From assembly GCA_028554755.1 (NCBI GenBank), contig JAPTOF010000010.1:5740001-5804000 (forward strand): a stretch of 64,000 nucleotides of DNA. The letters run 5' to 3'. Within the stretch, counting starts at the first letter, position 1. Every line of letters begins with the position of its first letter. Under the pieces are notes generated by a model that ran no database searches, was not told the DNA's origin, and saw nothing but the letters and a program-made list of their open reading frames with translations. A program made the position numbers and the translations under genes. Shown piece by piece: positions 1 to 11,099 of this stretch. This DNA comes from Cordia subcordata. Lineage: Eukaryota > Streptophyta > Magnoliopsida > Boraginales > Cordiaceae.

Positions 1-483
1 AAAAAAAATTCAAAGTTACTAATTAAGTTATTTGTTGAAAATTCGGTTTTTCAAAATCTACATCATTTTAGGAATTCAGTTAATATCCAAATTACATATT
101 ACTATATTACATCCTGTGCATGCACAAGAAAAATAAATATTTTTAATGACTTTATTTATTTTCAATGATCAATTATATTTTTACAAGTTATGTTAGAATA
201 AGATATAAATATATTTTGTAAAATTTAGTTTTCAATAAGTTTTCAATACTAAATATTTTTAATAAGAAATACGCAATAATTGAATAAAACATTTAAATTA
301 AAAAAGTAAAATAGTAAAATAATTTATTTTGGAAAAATAAAATCAATTAAATATGACCAATATATTTATTGGAGTTGAACTCATAATTTGAAGGGAAAAA
401 TTGATAGAATTGGGACATGTGGTATTAAAAGATAAGCATGGACTCTATTTTATATGATATAATATAAATGTATCAATATAAAC

Positions 484-515
<32 letters not shown>

Positions 516-779
516 TTCTTTAGTTTATGTGAGGTAAAATATAATATATTTTGTCAGGTTTAATTCTTGATAAATTTTCAATATTAATCATACTTTTATT
601 CAATGAGTTATAGTAATTGAATGAAACAATTACTGGAGAAAGTAAAAAAAAATTGCACAAATATTGATTAAGAAAAAGGCATGACTTTTTGGACAGAAAA
701 TATTTCACATAATAAAGTATAGGTGGCATTGATAAAGAAGGTAAAAACATTACTTTATAATTTGTACGGATTTTGTTAT
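1..779. other. AT-rich intergenic sequence, no gene seen
   Basis: No coding, RNA or transposon signature was recognised. A (TA)n microsatellite lies at about 488-514. The only notable feature is weak similarity between the first 60 bases and the stretch around 800-890, which is itself the outer edge of the inverted duplication shared with 10650-13260. Confidence 0.5.
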
Positions 780-889
780 TTGCATATTTATTCTTTCTGT
801 TTCTTCTAATTTTAAAGTTACTAACTTGGGAATTCATTCAAAACTTTAATTATTTGGTTATTCAAATTATTTTAAGAATTCGGTTAAGA

Positions 890-1295
890 GTCTTTTGATC
901 TAGGTTTTAAACACCTAAAAGTACTTTCTGTAAGTTTAAAATTAGAAATTAATTTGTTTGGCAAATTTTCAAAAGTGCTTTTACATAAAGACAAAGCTAA
1001 AAAAAAAAAACACTAAAAAACTAGAGCTCCAAATTGGAGCTTTTTGAAAAGGACTTTTGAAAATTAATTTAATATCAGTCAAATTTTATTTTTCTTTTTT
1101 TAGAAATATTATTCTATAATTTTCAAATTCTAATATTGTTCTAAAAAACAACAACAAGCTCAAATCCTAAAACATCAGGCTAATCAATCAATGGCTTTTA
1201 TTTAACAACACTTTAAACCAAAACTCTACTATTAAAAGCTCAATAGTTCAATAGTTGAAATCCCATAGGTAGCCAAATTAGAGCCTAATTTTTGA
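890..1295. mobile_element. Insertion of about 0.4 kb of unknown class upstream of the F-box gene
   Basis: When this arm of the inverted duplication is aligned by eye to the arm at 10650-13260, the homology stops near 890 (at the motif ending in CGGTTAA). It resumes near 1296 (GAATATTGAGGCCAAACC). The other arm reads straight through this point at about 13130-13160. The extra 0.4 kb is therefore most simply an insertion here. It is A/T-rich and contains short inverted segments (GAGCTCC...GGAGCTT near 1024-1041). I could not define terminal repeats or a TSD. Confidence 0.4.
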
Positions 1296-1507
1296 ATATT
1301 GAGGCCAAACCAAAAAGCCTCAATTATGTGATTTCAAATATTACAAAAATTCAGTTCAGTTCAATAAGTTAAAGTTGTATTATCTTGAAAGTTAATGGAA
1401 GTTTATTCACAACCCAAAAAAAGAAAAAAATTCACTAATAACTCATATTATTTCTTCATTTTTTACAAACACACTCAAAGTAGTCATTGTTTTAAGAATT
1501 TAAGCAT

Positions 1508-1795
1508 TTTTTTTTTTTGCAACAAAGGAAATCCAATTGGCAAAATCAGACTATCGATACACCCTGTAAAGCCTGACCACTAACTGCCAAACCTCGAGTG
1601 CATAACGTGTCCCTTATCGGTACACCCTGTAGAGCCTAACCAATAATTGACAAACCTCAAGTGCATAGTGTGTCCCCTATATTATGTATCACTTAAATCA
1701 AAAACACTCAACCCAAGACAGCAGAGTGGATTTGAACTTAAATCATGAGTTATATTTATCTCCAACTCTTGTGGCTAAGAGATTCTTGGAGACAG
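1508..1795 (-). mobile_element. tRNA-derived SINE
   Basis: Read on the - strand, the element starts near 1795 with a Pol III box A-like stretch (TTAGCCACAAGAGTTGG). A box B-like GTTCAAATCC follows, and the element ends in an A tail seen as a T-run at 1508-1519. The flanks carry near-identical 12-mers (AGAATTTAAGCA on the left, AGAATTCAAACA on the right). The duplicated arm near 12930-12945 holds a single uninterrupted version of the site, so this is an insertion with a target-site duplication. The body contains a 63-bp unit repeated twice (1552-1614 and 1616-1677). Confidence 0.6.
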
Positions 1796-2008
1796 AATTC
1801 AAACAAATTTTTTATCAAGAGGAATTGGTTCCATTCACCACATAAAAACTTGGCTGGGCGTTTTAGTATTAATTAATTGATTTATTTTTGGGTCAAAAGT
1901 TGGGCCTTTTAGTAGGTGGTCCTTAACTCTGCCCAAAGAAAAGGTGAAACATAAAACGCTTCTCAGGGGTTTCTCAAAACGGAGACAAGCAAATTGACAG
2001 AGAGAGCT

Positions 2009-3576
2009 ATGAGCACAAAAAAGGGTTCACATAGAGCTTCATCAATGGCGGGCGTTTCTCAACTGCCAGAACACATCATCCATCACATTCTATCACACAT
2101 GGGCCCTAAAGAAGCCGCAAGAACTAGTTCATTTTGCAAGACATGGCATAGGGCATGGCTTACATACCCCACTTTGGATTTTCACCAGAGCTTCGACAGT
2201 TTTGAAGAGGATTTTAAGGAAGAGGAAAATCTCCTCGAATTTGTCAAACACACTTTACGAAGATATCAACAGCAAAACATATGCACCACGAATCAGTTGG
2301 TTCTGCGTTTGCCTACCGTCACGGATTCTTATTGGGCTTCGCTTGTGAACGAATGGATTGGAATCGCCATTAAAAATGGTGTCGAAACACTTGACCTCAG
2401 TTTTCTTGATCTGCCAAGTGAATCGTGTGCATTTACTTTGCCTCGTGCAATCTTTGAAGTCAAAACACTGAGAGAACTAATGGTTAGTGCTACAGATTTA
2501 GACGTGAAGCTGAGGAAGGGAATTGATGACAAGGTAATGTTTAGCCATCTTCAGAAGTTACATCTTTATGGTATTTGTTTAGAAGATGATACATTTCAAG
2601 AAATAATTGCTAGATGTGCTTTGATTGAGGACTTGCATATTGCTAATTGCGAGGGTTTGGTTAAAATTAGGGTGACTAATCTTCAAAGCCTTAAGGAATT
2701 CGTTGTTTTAGCTGAGGCGAATCAATGTATTGAAGTTGATGCCCCTCATCTCCAACATTTAGATTGCACTTTCGACGAGCGTCAAACTCTTAACTTGTAT
2801 ACGACTGAGAAGTTGATTTATTTGTCATTGTTTAGCCCTCCTCCCTCTGCAACATTTTTCGACAACTTCGGGCACAAATTTCCACAGCTTGAATATCTGA
2901 TGTTGAGTCGTTGCAATGGTCTCGAAAGACTTAAGATATCAAGTCACTCGATTAAGCACATATCGCTGATGTCCATGTTAGAGTTGAGGGAGCTAAAGAT
3001 TGATGCTCCAAGGATGCTGTCATTTGAACTTTATGGCGAGAAATTGAAGATATATGTTTAACTAATACTTCAAGTCAATGGGTGTCGAATATATACTCTT
3101 ATTGTGCCTACACTTGTGCTGAGTTGTGTGAGCTGAAGGGGCTTCTACTGAAGTTGATTCAATCTAACATTTCATTAGTTCTACCGTACTTTAATGAGGC
3201 CAGTTTTGGTGATGTTAGACTGATTCCAACTCGCCCTGTGATTGAAGTTGAAGATTTACGGTTTACATCTGCAACAGAACTGACAAATCCAGTTGTTCTT
3301 GATGCTTTGTTCTTGATTTGTCATCCCAAGGCAATAAGAGTCTGGCAGGCTGAAAACAAATTAATAGAGTTTCTTTACAAGAATCTGATGGAAAGAAGAA
3401 ATCAAGATCCCCTCTCGAGTTCTGATCCTGCCAAGTCTTGGTATAAAGACTTAAAGGAAGTGAGATTCGAAATCTATGACGAAATCAAACATGAGTGGCA
3501 GCCAATTATTGATTGGAAGGATATGCTAGAGGCACCGCAGCATTGGACGAGATATTGCTTTAGGTTAGAATGGTAA
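2009..3576 (+). pseudogene. F-box/LRR-type protein gene, broken by a 4-bp deletion
   Basis: The first ATG in the long frame is at 2009; another in-frame Met (MAGVS) lies a little downstream. An N-terminal F-box (SQLPEHIIHHILSHMGPKEAA...W, residues about 16-60) is followed by leucine-rich segments typical of plant F-box/LRR proteins, which act as SCF ubiquitin-ligase adaptors. The frame ends at TAA 3059-3061 just after SFELYGEKLK. Coding then resumes in another frame (ICLTNTSSQWVSNIYSYC...) and runs to TAA at 3576, ending RYCFRLEW. The paralogue at 6015-7339 reads through this point as KKLIHDICLTNTPSQW. Four bases (TCCA or equivalent) are missing here near 3047, which causes the frameshift. 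The truncated product would be about 350 aa and would keep the F-box. It is either a recent pseudogene, a shortened functional protein or a sequencing error. No introns are needed. Confidence 0.8.
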
Positions 3577-4200
3577 GCGCATTCGCATTCGCTACAGGAA
3601 AAAATTGATTACTGCATCTGTTTTTCTTGTAGATATTGTGGGATGTTTAATTAGGTTGTTTATGATGTTTTCTATCACTGTTTTGCATGCAAACTTGATT
3701 TTCTAAAAAAAATTAACACCATTGAAGAGTGAATTTTTTTTTATATGCTTGTAGTTTCTGAAGATGATCATATATCAATCGGATTATTACTGCTATAAAA
3801 TATTCTCATCGGGATGTAGTATATATGATATAGATCAAGATGATTAATTCTGTTTCCTTATGGTACAATGCTAATGTGCAGCTCTTATTTTCTAAACTTT
3901 ATTCATTTAGCACTTTGTTTTACTTTGTCTTTTAAGATGCGTTTTCCTTTTTTCAGTCAAGTTTTACTGCAAAAAAGAAAAATCTAAGAGAGAAATGATG
4001 CATGACTTAAAAATTGTGAATTAGCTACTTTCAGCAGGTAGTTTGGCTAACTGAGATACAGGGGGTCAGATCTTATTTGGAGTCTTCTTGTTATTGTTGC
4101 TTATGCTCTTTGGTGTAAGTTGATTAGTTTAAGGTGTACATAAGTTGTTTATGGCATTGTCGCCCTAAACTGGTATTTACTATTCTATGAAGTGTTATCA
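3577..4200. other. 3' flank of the F-box gene, shared with the inverted duplicate
   Basis: There is no gene here. The sequence around 3590-3990 and 4015-4060 matches, in reverse complement, 10650-11080. Examples are the ATTGATTACTGCATCTG block and the GTAGTTTGGCTAACTGA block. The duplication therefore includes the 3' flank. Confidence 0.55.
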
Positions 4201-4239
4201 TATTCTGTAGTTGTAATCTCATAGCTAGACCAACAGAGA

Positions 4240-4424
4240 CTAAGAATCAGAAGTAATCATGCCCAGAATCAACTTATCTATACATATATTCTGCTCCTGG
4301 TATCGCAATGAAGTGTTTTTGATGAATTTGAACGGCATTTTTATTTTTCCAAACCTATTGATTGATTGTTGAAGCTTTCTGAAATTCAAAGTATGGCAGG
4401 TAAGACATGCACTATTGTACAAAA
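4240..4424 (-). pseudogene. F-box gene relic
   Basis: The - strand translation contains CLTCHTLNFRKLQQSI and FIKNTSLRYQEQNICIDKLIL. These align with the F-box gene segments WLTYPTLDFHQSFDS and FVKHTLRRYQQQNICTTNQLVL (its residues about 50-105). No F-box start or C-terminal half is present. The upstream side is cut off by the LINE-like fragment at 4425-5010. Confidence 0.6.
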
Positions 4425-5010
4425 CTTTTTTTCTTTTTTTCTTTTTGGTAAAATACTTGCATTCCACAAAAACTTACAATCAGAAGTTAGCCAATGCATG
4501 AGGGATCAAAATCCAAAGCTAAAAGCCTAGCTAGAGGGGAGGGAATATTGAAAACCCACTCCATAGGCAAGCAATTCTTGATCCATGCTTTAACCACCCA
4601 ATCACAAGGAGAGTTAGCGGTTCTTTTAATACAGTGAAAACCTAGACTAGGAATTGTTGTGACAATTTTTTGTATCCTCCACAGTCGGATGAGTTTTCCA
4701 AGGAATAGCCACTCCCGAAGTAACAATTGCCTTGAGAATTACTTCTGTGTCACCTTCAATAATGGCGTTAACAGATGAAAGAAAGGAAGCAAAGACACAC
4801 ACACAAGAGGAACTGCATGAGCTTCAGCTTCACAAGGAGAGGTGCATGAAATAAGATCTGCTTGGCCATACAACATTTCTCCATCAACCTCCCTGCCTAA
4901 TGAACCCAATAGCTCCTGTATGACCTCGAATGAATGAATCCAATAGCTCCTGTACTCGATCAGATAGGAGACTTTGAGTAATTCAATTACAGTAAAACAG
5001 TAATTCAAAG
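4425..5010 (-). mobile_element. LINE-derived RNase H (RVT_3-like) fragment with A-rich tail
   Basis: The - strand reads SPCEAEAHAVPL, then after small frameshifts FHCIKRTANSPCDWVVKAWIK (cut here at the AWIK) and WVFNIPSPLARLL. This is the typical ending of plant LINE RNase H domains (EAEA...D...RxxNxxADWxAK...P). The element is followed on its 3' side by an A-rich tail, seen on the + strand as T/C runs at 4425-4447. It abuts the F-box relic, so it probably inserted there. Several frame breaks make it dead. Confidence 0.55.
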
Positions 5011-6014
5011 ACCAAAAAGTATAATTTTAAAAACGCATCCTAAACTAAAGTATTTTTTATTGAAAATGTCAAAAACTAAGGTATTTTTCAAAAAAACAAA
5101 AAAAAAAAAAAAATTCCCTCAGAGAGCCGCCATTGTCGTGCCACTGCTGCTCAAGTTCCAAGGAGCCAGTGCATGTATCAGATTTAGGATCCAGTTTTGA
5201 GTTTTCTAGCCGTTCCACTAAGAAAGTGAATTTTCAATGGGCCACGCAGTAAATGCCTCAATGGAAATGGACATGGAGCTAAGTAAACAAAATTGCACTA
5301 TTCTACATGCAGAAACATTCAATTCCGAGAAAAAGAGGAGTGGCATTTTGATCAAGAAAATTGTGGGCAACACTAGTAATCGATATTTTGAGTCGTCTAG
5401 TTCACATGCAAGCCTCAAGTTAGTGTGCCGATGCCCTCGGAGAACTGCATCTGAGGTCTCATTTACAGAAAAAAGAAAAAAAAAGTTCAAAATAACATGC
5501 TCTTCAAGAACCAAACAAATTTGTTATAACGAGGATGCATCTGTGAGATCCTCTATAGGCGCTTCACATTCAACATCAATATCTGTACTTCTATACTCAT
5601 CAGCACCTGAAACATAAGGAGGACAATTATTGAACAAAGAAACATTTTCTTCAAGCTGTATCTGCGATACCGTGTATGATAAGACATTAAATGGATTAAG
5701 ATTATCTCCTTCAAATTTAAAATTATTATGAGCAAGCCGAATATGCCCAACTTTTAGTTATTTAATGGGGTTACTAAGATCCTAATGGGTGTTGTAAACA
5801 CACCTGTTTCCTATTCAAATCTATCCCTACTCGAGAAACAGCCCTCTAGCTAGGCAATGCTCCAAATGCCATTAGATAGAAATGATTCTACTTCTTGTAG
5901 TACTATTTTAAAATTTTCACTTGTGCCTCCTCGAGTCAATACCAATAATGATCGGCCATACTATTACTATCCATAATGGGAGGAAGCATTTGCCTGTTTA
6001 GCTGACACAACGCA
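5011..6014. other. Unassigned sequence between relics
   Basis: No family is recognised. On the - strand around 5550-5700 there is a short open stretch that reads as an acidic peptide (LEENVSLFNNCPPYVSGADEY, continuing). It may be a fragment of an old gene or transposon, but I could not place it. A 19-bp motif (CTGACACAACGCATCACAA) occurs twice, at 6002 and 6043, beside the end of the F-box pseudogene. Confidence 0.3.
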
Positions 6015-7339
6015 TCACAAATATTTCAATAGAAACCTCTTCGGCTGACACAACGCATCACAAGTGTAGGCACAATAAGAGTATATATTCGACACCCATT
6101 GACTAGGAGTATTAGTTAAACATATATCATGGATCAATTTCTTGCAATAAAGTTCAAATGAGAGCATTCCTGGAGCATCAATCTTTAGCTCCCTCAACTC
6201 TAACATGGAAATCAGCGATATGTACTTGATCGAGTGACTTGATATGTTTAGTCTTTCGAGACCATTGCAACGACTCAATGTCAGATACTCAAGCTGTGGA
6301 AATTTGCGCCTGAAGTTGTCGAAAAATGTTGCAGAGGGAAGGGGGCCGAACAATCACAAATATTTCAATCTCTCAGTTGCATACAAGTTAAGAGTTTGAC
6401 CCTCGCCGAAATGGCAATCTAAAGGTCCGTTTGGATTGATTTTTTTTAAAAGCGTTTTTTTAACAGTTCAGCTTTTTTTAATAAGCTAAAAATTCTGGTT
6501 TCTAAAAAAAGCTGTATTTGAGTTTTTTTTCAGAGTTTTAGCTTTTTCATAAACCAAATCAAATAGTTATTATAAATTTAATATAACTTTTTTAGAGAAA
6601 AAAGTACTTCCTCCTAAAAAAAAATCCAAACAGGCCGTAAATATTGAAGACCAAGCGCTTCAACTTCAATACATTGATTCGCCTTAGCGCCAAAAATGAA
6701 TTCCTTGAGGCTATCAAGATTAGTCACCCTAATTCTATCCAAACCCCCACAATTAAATATAAGCAATTTCTCAATCGAAGCACATCTAGCAATTATTTCT
6801 TCAAATGTATTATCATCTAAACAAATACCATAAAGATGTAACTTACCCCATCATCAAACCCCTTCCTCAACTTCATGCGTAAACTTGTAGAACGAACAAT
6901 TAGCTCTCTTGGTGTTTTGACTTCAAAGATTGAACGAGTAGGCAAAGTAAATGCACACAATTCACGTTGCAGATCAAGAAAACCAAGGTCAAGTTTTTTT
7001 GACGCCATTCTTAATGGCGATTCCAATCCATTGGTTCACAAGCGAAGCCGAATAAGGATCCGTGTGGATAGGCAAATGTAGAACCAACTGATTCGTGGTG
7101 CATATATTTTGCTGTTGATATCTTCGTAAAGTGGGTTCGACAAATTCAAGGAGCTTTTCTTCTTCCTTGAAATCCTCGACAAAACTGTCGAAGCTTTGGT
7201 GAAAATCCAAAGTAGGGTACGTAAGCCATGCATTGTACCATGTAATGCAGAATGCACACGTTCTTGCGGCTTCTTTAGGGCCCATGCAAGATAGAATGTG
7301 ATGGATGATGTGTTCTGGCATTTGAGAAACGCCCGCCAT
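6015..7339 (-). pseudogene. F-box gene paralogue, disrupted by a MITE and frame breaks
   Basis: The ATG is at 7339. The - strand encodes MAGVSQMPEHIIHHILSCMG and onward through a clear F-box, colinear with the gene at 2009, but the frame closes near 6990. Coding similarity continues in other frames (DLGFLDLQRELCAFTLP; ATFFDNFRRKFPQLEYLTL; SFELYCKKLIHDICLTNT) to about 6015. A 215-bp MITE (6423-6637) sits inside the LRR-coding part. This copy lacks the 4-bp deletion of the + strand gene, and so identifies it. The C-terminal 150 or so codons are missing. It is a clear pseudogene. Confidence 0.85.
6423..6637. mobile_element. Tourist-like MITE copy 1
   Basis: Terminal inverted repeats are AGGTCCGTTTGGATTG and AATCCAAACAGGCCG. 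The 3-bp TSD TAA is present on both sides (6420-6422 and 6638-6640). It lies inside the F-box pseudogene. Confidence 0.8.
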
Positions 7340-7625
7340 TGATGAAGCTCTCTGCGGAACTTTTTTTAGCTCTGTGTTTATTTCTCTCTTCGGCTTCTTG
7401 ATTTTCTCTTTAGTAACGGAGAATTTTGGGTTGTTTGGTGTTTCTAGACACCAGACTATGGCGTTGTTTGATTCCTTTTTTATATAAAAGACTTTCTATA
7501 TTTTAGTGAGGACGATGTATTTGTATCTCACGGGTTACTCAGTGTTTTTTTTGCAAATCTCTTTTTATTGTGTTGCAAGGAAAGAGGAGTAGTCTTGGAC
7601 TATTAAGAATGTTAACGGAGTAGAG

Positions 7626-8010
7626 TAGGGGTGAGATTCACAAACTCCTACTCCGCACCTAGTATTTTTTCACCTATCCCTACCCCGCTCCTATACTTGT
7701 GCCGGGATTTTCTCCCAACTACCATCTCCGCCCCTACTAGTGTTTTTTTCACCATGCCCCTATCTACAGGACACCTGTCAACAAAAGTCAAAGGGGTCGT
7801 AGTATCGGGACAAAACACCTTCTTGTTAAACTCCTATCTATCAAGTGAAATTCTTACTTTTTAATTAGATGAAAATAAATAAAAATGACATAAATTATGC
7901 ACTAAACCTTAACACATCAAATTCAAACTCTAATACTTAAAATTCAACATAATTTTACAACAATAACACATTAAATCTAAACTTACTTCCAATCATAATT
8001 ATTAAACATA

Positions 8011-8054
<44 letters not shown>

Positions 8055-8234
8055 TATATACCGGGGTGGACCGGGGCAGGGTCATCCAACCCGGACCCCG
8101 CCCCGCCCCGGTACCGGTGTATAAAGAAAAAACCCCATCCCGTCCCGCCCCAGGTGTTTTTTTGCAAAAACCCCGCCTCTACCCACCGGTACCCCTGCGG
8201 GGCGGGGCAGAGCGGGGTACCATTGACATCCCTA
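7626..8234. mobile_element. Non-autonomous hAT-like element remnant
   Basis: The left end TAGGGGTGAGATTC and the right end TTGACATCCCTA have the terminal motif TAGGGrTG/CAyCCCTA, which is common in plant hAT derivatives. GC-rich subterminal blocks (CCCCGCCCC, GGGGCGGGGC) lie at 8070-8220 in otherwise AT-rich DNA. It encloses a (TA)n(CA)n microsatellite at 8018-8057. No matching 8-bp TSD was found, so the ends may be decayed. It carries no coding sequence. Confidence 0.5.
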
Positions 8235-8253
8235 TTAGGACTACCATTATTTA

Positions 8254-8415
8254 AGGCTTATTTGGATTTTTTTTAAGTATTTTTTTAACAATTTTTTAAA
8301 AATAGTTTTTTTTTAGAGTGAAAATTCTGACTTCTAAAAAAAATTGTATTTAAGTTTTTTTTAGAATTTCAGTCTTTTTTTATAAGAAAAAAAAAAACCG
8401 AATCCAAACAGGCCC
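8254..8415. mobile_element. Tourist-like MITE copy 2
   Basis: Ends are AGGCTTATTTGGATT and AATCCAAACAGGCCC, with TSD TTA on both sides. At 162 bp it is shorter than the usual 225 bp, so it carries an internal deletion. Confidence 0.75.
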
Positions 8416-8825
8416 TTAGATTCTTAGTTTAGATCATGCCCCTGGAATCGGGCAATGTCGAACAATTCATTTTTATTTGTCTCAATTTAGAATGTTAAAG
8501 ATCGTTTTTACTCTTCTAGAATAAGACTTGGATTTGTTTTAAAGAATTGGAAATTCTCTTCTTCTTTTTTTTTTTTTTTTTGCTTGGAGATCTATTGTAT
8601 ATTTGTTGGTCATCATTTGTGTGTTTTTTGTTCACCAGATGATTGGCTGAGAAACGCACAAATGAGTTGGTCTCTTTTATCGAAAATGATGTAAAATCCT
8701 AGTGGTTGGCTGATAGTTGTAATCTTATTTTTGTTTACCTATTCTATATAATACTTAGTTTCCTTGATTAAAAGGAAAAAAAAAAAACAATAAGGAAACC
8801 AGCCACTCTTTTGTCTTGACAAACA

Positions 8826-9080
8826 ATACATGCTCAAGTTTTTTGACATTATTCTAAACAACAATTTCAATCCATTCGTTCATAAGTGAAGCTCAATAAG
8901 AATTACAACTAGTCGTTTGGCGACAATTAACTTACCAGTACATATTTTTGGCTCTTGATACCTCAGTGAAGTTTTTTTTTTTTATAATAATCTTTCTCTT
9001 CTTCTAAACCGCTTTATGGATTGTTTTAAGCTATTTCCAAAATTCAAAGTAGGAAGGTTAAGACAAGCGCTATTAAACTA
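8826..9080 (-). pseudogene. F-box gene relic
   Basis: The + strand sequence (TTTTTTGACATTATTCTAAA through CAAAGTAGGAAGGTTAAGAC) parallels 6985-7230 of the F-box pseudogene at the nucleotide level. It covers the region corresponding to residues about 50-125. It has no open frame. Confidence 0.55.
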
Positions 9081-10410
9081 TAAATATCTTTATTGTTGTG
9101 AATCTCTCCATTATATACTCTTATTCAATCTCTCCATCATATCATATCTTGTTTAGAATGACTTTTTATCTAATATCACAGGATTGTAAGTTAGAGATAA
9201 GTTTATTATTTAATGGGTAGGACTAAATTAATATTTTCTATTGCTAGAAACATGGAGAACTTAAAACGGAAGAGGAAACAGGAGGAAAAAACATATTTCA
9301 TCTCCTATCATCATGATTATGATCATTTTTTCTTCATCATTTAATTTGCTTTATATATAGTTATTATCATTTCTCGTTCTCTCTTTCTAAATCTCAAGAC
9401 TTTGTAATTTAACTCACTTACGTGGCTTAATTGTGAGATTTCAAATGTAGAAGTTTCTAGTGACAGAACTTTGGCTCAAAGTACTTGTGTGAATATTAAC
9501 CAATTGCATCAGATAATCAAAAATCGACTAAATTTTCAAAACCAAAACCAAATTGAAAAAGAAATAAAATTAACCGAACCAAAATCTATTTCCATTCAAT
9601 TTTTGATTTTTCAAAAATGTCTTTAAGGGAAGACGCAAAAACAAGAGATTCATGGGATTTGCAGTCAATCTCGTTCTGGATTGAGGTACTTTTCTGTGAA
9701 TATAAGGGCATCTTCATGTATATATGTTGAGAATTTTGAATGAGAAAAAGAGAAAAGAGGACAAATGTGTTTCCCTGGTCTCAAGCAAATTATATCGTGT
9801 ATTATCAGGTACATGCTTATGGATGTTTACTATATTGATTATAGGTGTTCATCCTTCAAGTTCTTCAACTATGGCATACAAGACATTTTGGTCTTTAAAC
9901 TATCAAAACGAGTCTATTAGTCCCTAACATTAGTGCTTTTAGTTATTCTCATCCAAAACTAGTTACTTATGTTCAAAAACTAATATGACAGCACATAATT
10001 AGTTAAAAAACTAACGTTAAAATTAATTTTTTGGATAAAAATAACTAAAAGAATTAATAGTGTCAAATAATTAATAGTTAAAATACCAAAACCCTCACTT
10101 TCATAGTTCACAAACCAAAATATCCACCAATTTAGAGGCTTGTGAAGGAATTAACCCTTTTGTAATTTATAGTAGTGATCAACGTTGAATGGGTAGCATC
10201 AATAATGACACTTGCAACTACAGAATAAGATAAGTTGATAACACTTATACAATAGTAAATACCGTTTTCGGGCAACGCGGCCGGTTTTTTTTTTTTTTGT
10301 CAGAAAATACTTAACTAAAACCACCCAAACACAACAGTTCATGAAGTCCTTTGCCACCAACCCACACAATAACAACAAAATTAAAAATAAGATCATAAAA
10401 TGTACCCCCT
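9081..10410. other. Intergenic, nothing recognised
   Basis: AT-rich sequence with no gene, RNA or clear transposon ends. There are poly-A/T tracts only (for example 10284-10297). Confidence 0.4.
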
Positions 10411-10413
10411 TAT

Positions 10414-10642
10414 GGGCCTGTTTGGATTGGTTTTTTTTTAGGAAAAAATATTTTTTTTTGTTAAAAAAATTATATTACTTTTGCAATAATTACTTGATTT
10501 GGTTTCCAAAAAAGCTAAAACTCTAAAAAAATCTCAAATACAGCTTTTTTTAGAAGCCAAAATTTTCAGCTTCTAAAAAAAACTGTTTTTCAAAAGCTAT
10601 TGAAAAAAAACTCTTTTAAAAAAAGTTAATCCAAACGAGCCC
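10414..10642. mobile_element. Tourist-like MITE copy 3
   Basis: This is one of the best preserved copies. Ends are GGGCCTGTTTGGATTGG and TTAATCCAAACGAGCCC, with TSD TAT on both sides (10411-10413 and 10643-10645). Confidence 0.8.
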
Positions 10643-11099
10643 TATATTTCAGTTAACCAAACTACCCACTTTAAGTAACTAATTCACAATTTAGTCATGC
10701 TTCATACTTTTCCTCTTAATTTCTTTTCTTTTTTGCAATAAAACTTGAAAGAAAAAAAGAATAGACATCTTCAAAGACATAAGCAAAACAAAGTGTTAAA
10801 ATGAATAGATATTAGAAAATAATTAAGAGTTGCATATTAGCATTGTATCATAACGAAACAGAATTTCTTGTCTTAATCAATATCATATACTATATATCCT
10901 CAATGAGAATATTTTCTAGTTGTAAGAAATTTACTCCTCAATGGTGTTATTTTTCAAAAAAAGAAAAGAAAAAATAAAGTTTGCATAAAAAAATGTGACA
11001 GAAAACATCATAAACAGCCTAATTAAACTTTCCCGCAATATCTACCAGAAAAACAGATGCAGTAATCAATTTTTTTTTCTTGCAGTGAGGCAATCTTGA

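Noticed and set aside
5237..5617. Possible 126-codon protein on the + strand
   Set aside because: No recognisable domain, no promoter context, and overlaps other open frames on the opposite strand. Chance open frame in a relic-rich area.
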